Source: Desulfobacteraceae bacterium
GTDB taxonomy: Bacteria; Desulfobacterota; Desulfobacteria; Desulfobacterales; Desulfobacteraceae
NCBI GenBank assembly: GCA_011390435.1
Contig: JAABSK010000041.1
Location: 1-16,021 of the forward strand
Reading direction: 5' to 3'
Length of the DNA: 16,021 bases
A program made the translations under genes and the position numbers. The notes beneath the pieces were generated by a model. It did no database searches. It was given only the letters and a program-made list of their open reading frames with translations, and was not told the DNA's origin. This document shows positions 15,080 through 16,021 of the stretch, piece by piece (position 1 is the first letter of the stretch; every line of letters starts with the position of its first letter).

Positions 15080-16021
15080 TTACCTGGGAAGCTGAAAGGT
15101 GAATACGGTGCCATCTGTTTCTGAGGAAGAAAAGCACACCGAACCCTTTAAATAGGTTTCGCCGAAAAGTTTCATGGAATAGGTTCCAATCCCCCTTCCC
15201 AGGGTTGGTTTTGTGGTGAAATGTTTTTGAAAGATCCGCTTTTGCAATGCTGGCGGGATATACTGATGGTTCCGGACTTCCCAGACAATGCACTGCGCTG
15301 TCACACGAACGGTTAATTTGACTGGTTCGTTTCCTGAAGACGCTTCAAATGCGTTGATCAGCATATTTCCCAGCACACGGGTGAGCAGCATCAGATCGGT
15401 TTTAATCTTCAGTGCATCATCGTCCGGCCAGGTTTCAATCAGATTTTTGCGAAAAGAAGATTGATGGCCGTTAATGATCAGATGAAGCTCTTTTCGAATG
15501 TCGGAAAGACTGACGGTTGTAAATGTGGCAAAATAGCCTTCCTGCTTTTTCTGGGAAAATGTTTTCTGCAGTTGGACCTCACGGATGATACGCTCGATGC
15601 CTGCCTGGACTGCCTGGATTTCATCTGTTTTCGGAAGCATTCGGTCCATCAGCTGGATATTGCCGTATACAGAGGTGAGAACATTGTTGATATCGTGGAA
15701 GAAAACCCGTTCCAGATTTGCCCAGAAATGTTGCTGCGTGATGTCCTGAGCATAAATCAGTATCCAGCGGCTTTCATCCAGTGTGAGCGGAACCGCCTTG
15801 ATCAAAAGAGAGATATCGTTGGGTTGTCCGTTTTTAGATGTTGAAAGCGCGCAGGTCAGCTCGCTTGTCTGGTTTTTTTCAATGGCAGCCATCATGGCAA
15901 TGGCAGCACCGCAGGACGGGCAGTATTCAGTTGTGCCGCACCCGTTCGGTTTTTTGTCCGCATGAACGCAGTGAAGGCTTTCTCCCAGCCGGAATCCCAG
16001 AACCGCCTTGATATCTTTGAC
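15080..16021 (-). CDS. Sensor histidine kinase, 5' end outside window
   Basis: The last 313 residues of a kinase whose N-terminus lies beyond the right edge. The visible part begins in a PAS-like sensor with a Cys/His-rich motif (LHCVHADK..GCGTTEYCPSCGA, with Cys18, His20, Cys28, Cys34 and Cys37 counted from the edge), followed by YAQDITQQ, the usual PAS end and linker. The phospho-acceptor box is FFHDINNVLTSV, and the ATPase shows N-box NMLINAFEAS, F-box IFQKHFTTK and G2 box GRGIGTYSMK. The G1 box reads VRNHQYIPP rather than DxGxG, a change I have the impression is shared by relatives with the GRGIGTYS lid. Cysteines in the sensor could bind a metal or respond to redox. No response regulator is in view. 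A start at 15895 would cut the sensor, so the gene is treated as partial. Confidence 0.85.
   Translation of the reverse strand, partial: VKDIKAVLGFRLGESLHCVHADKKPNGCGTTEYCPSCGAAIAMMAAIEKNQTSELTCALSTSKNGQPNDISLLIKAVPLTLDESRWILIYAQDITQQHFWANLERVFFHDINNVLTSVYGNIQLMDRMLPKTDEIQAVQAGIERIIREVQLQKTFSQKKQEGYFATFTTVSLSDIRKELHLIINGHQSSFRKNLIETWPDDDALKIKTDLMLLTRVLGNMLINAFEASSGNEPVKLTVRVTAQCIVWEVRNHQYIPPALQKRIFQKHFTTKPTLGRGIGTYSMKLFGETYLKGSVCFSSSETDGTVFTFQLPR

Overview
The window looks like the chromosome of an anaerobic, Gram-negative delta-type proteobacterium, most likely a sulfate reducer of the Desulfobacterota (Desulfobacterales). That placement is an inference. It rests on moderate GC, menaquinone made by the futalosine route, a PUFA-synthase-type polyketide cluster led by its enoyl reductase gene, and a sensor kinase whose Cys-rich sensor and GRGIGTYS ATP lid I associate with this group. 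I see no tRNA, rRNA, CRISPR array, insertion sequence or phage gene.

The layout is two divergent transcription units around one control region (about 8077-8265), plus an edge gene. Leftward (minus strand, 8076 to 1): a protein with an FGE/SUMF-fold C-terminal domain, a XerD-type tyrosine recombinase, a PfaD-type FMN enoyl reductase, and a large PfaA-type synthase (KS-AT-ACP-ACP...) that runs off the left edge. A good sigma70-type promoter (TTGAAA, 17-bp spacer, CATAAT at 8146-8118) lies in front of this unit. Two inverted repeats sit in its internal gaps, one before pfaD and one before pfaA.

Rightward (plus strand, 8266 to 15076): a ParA/MinD-type ATPase, a small acidic protein of unknown function, and a coiled-coil protein ending in two topoisomerase-type C4 zinc ribbons, now split into two reading frames by an apparent one-base deletion near 10237. 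Four menaquinone genes follow with overlapping or very close junctions: mqnE, mqnC, an amidohydrolase-type aminodeoxyfutalosine deaminase (mqnX) and mqnA. Together these would take chorismate through aminodeoxyfutalosine to cyclic dehypoxanthine futalosine. The nucleosidase (MqnB) and the late enzyme MqnD must be encoded elsewhere.

At the right edge a histidine kinase on the minus strand converges on mqnA with only 3 bp between stop codons.

The least explained part is the centre: an FGE-fold protein lacking the catalytic cysteines and carrying an acidic repeat, facing a ParA-type ATPase, an acidic partner and a coiled-coil zinc-ribbon protein. This could be an undescribed positioning or assembly module. 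The sequence supports the module's existence, not its function.
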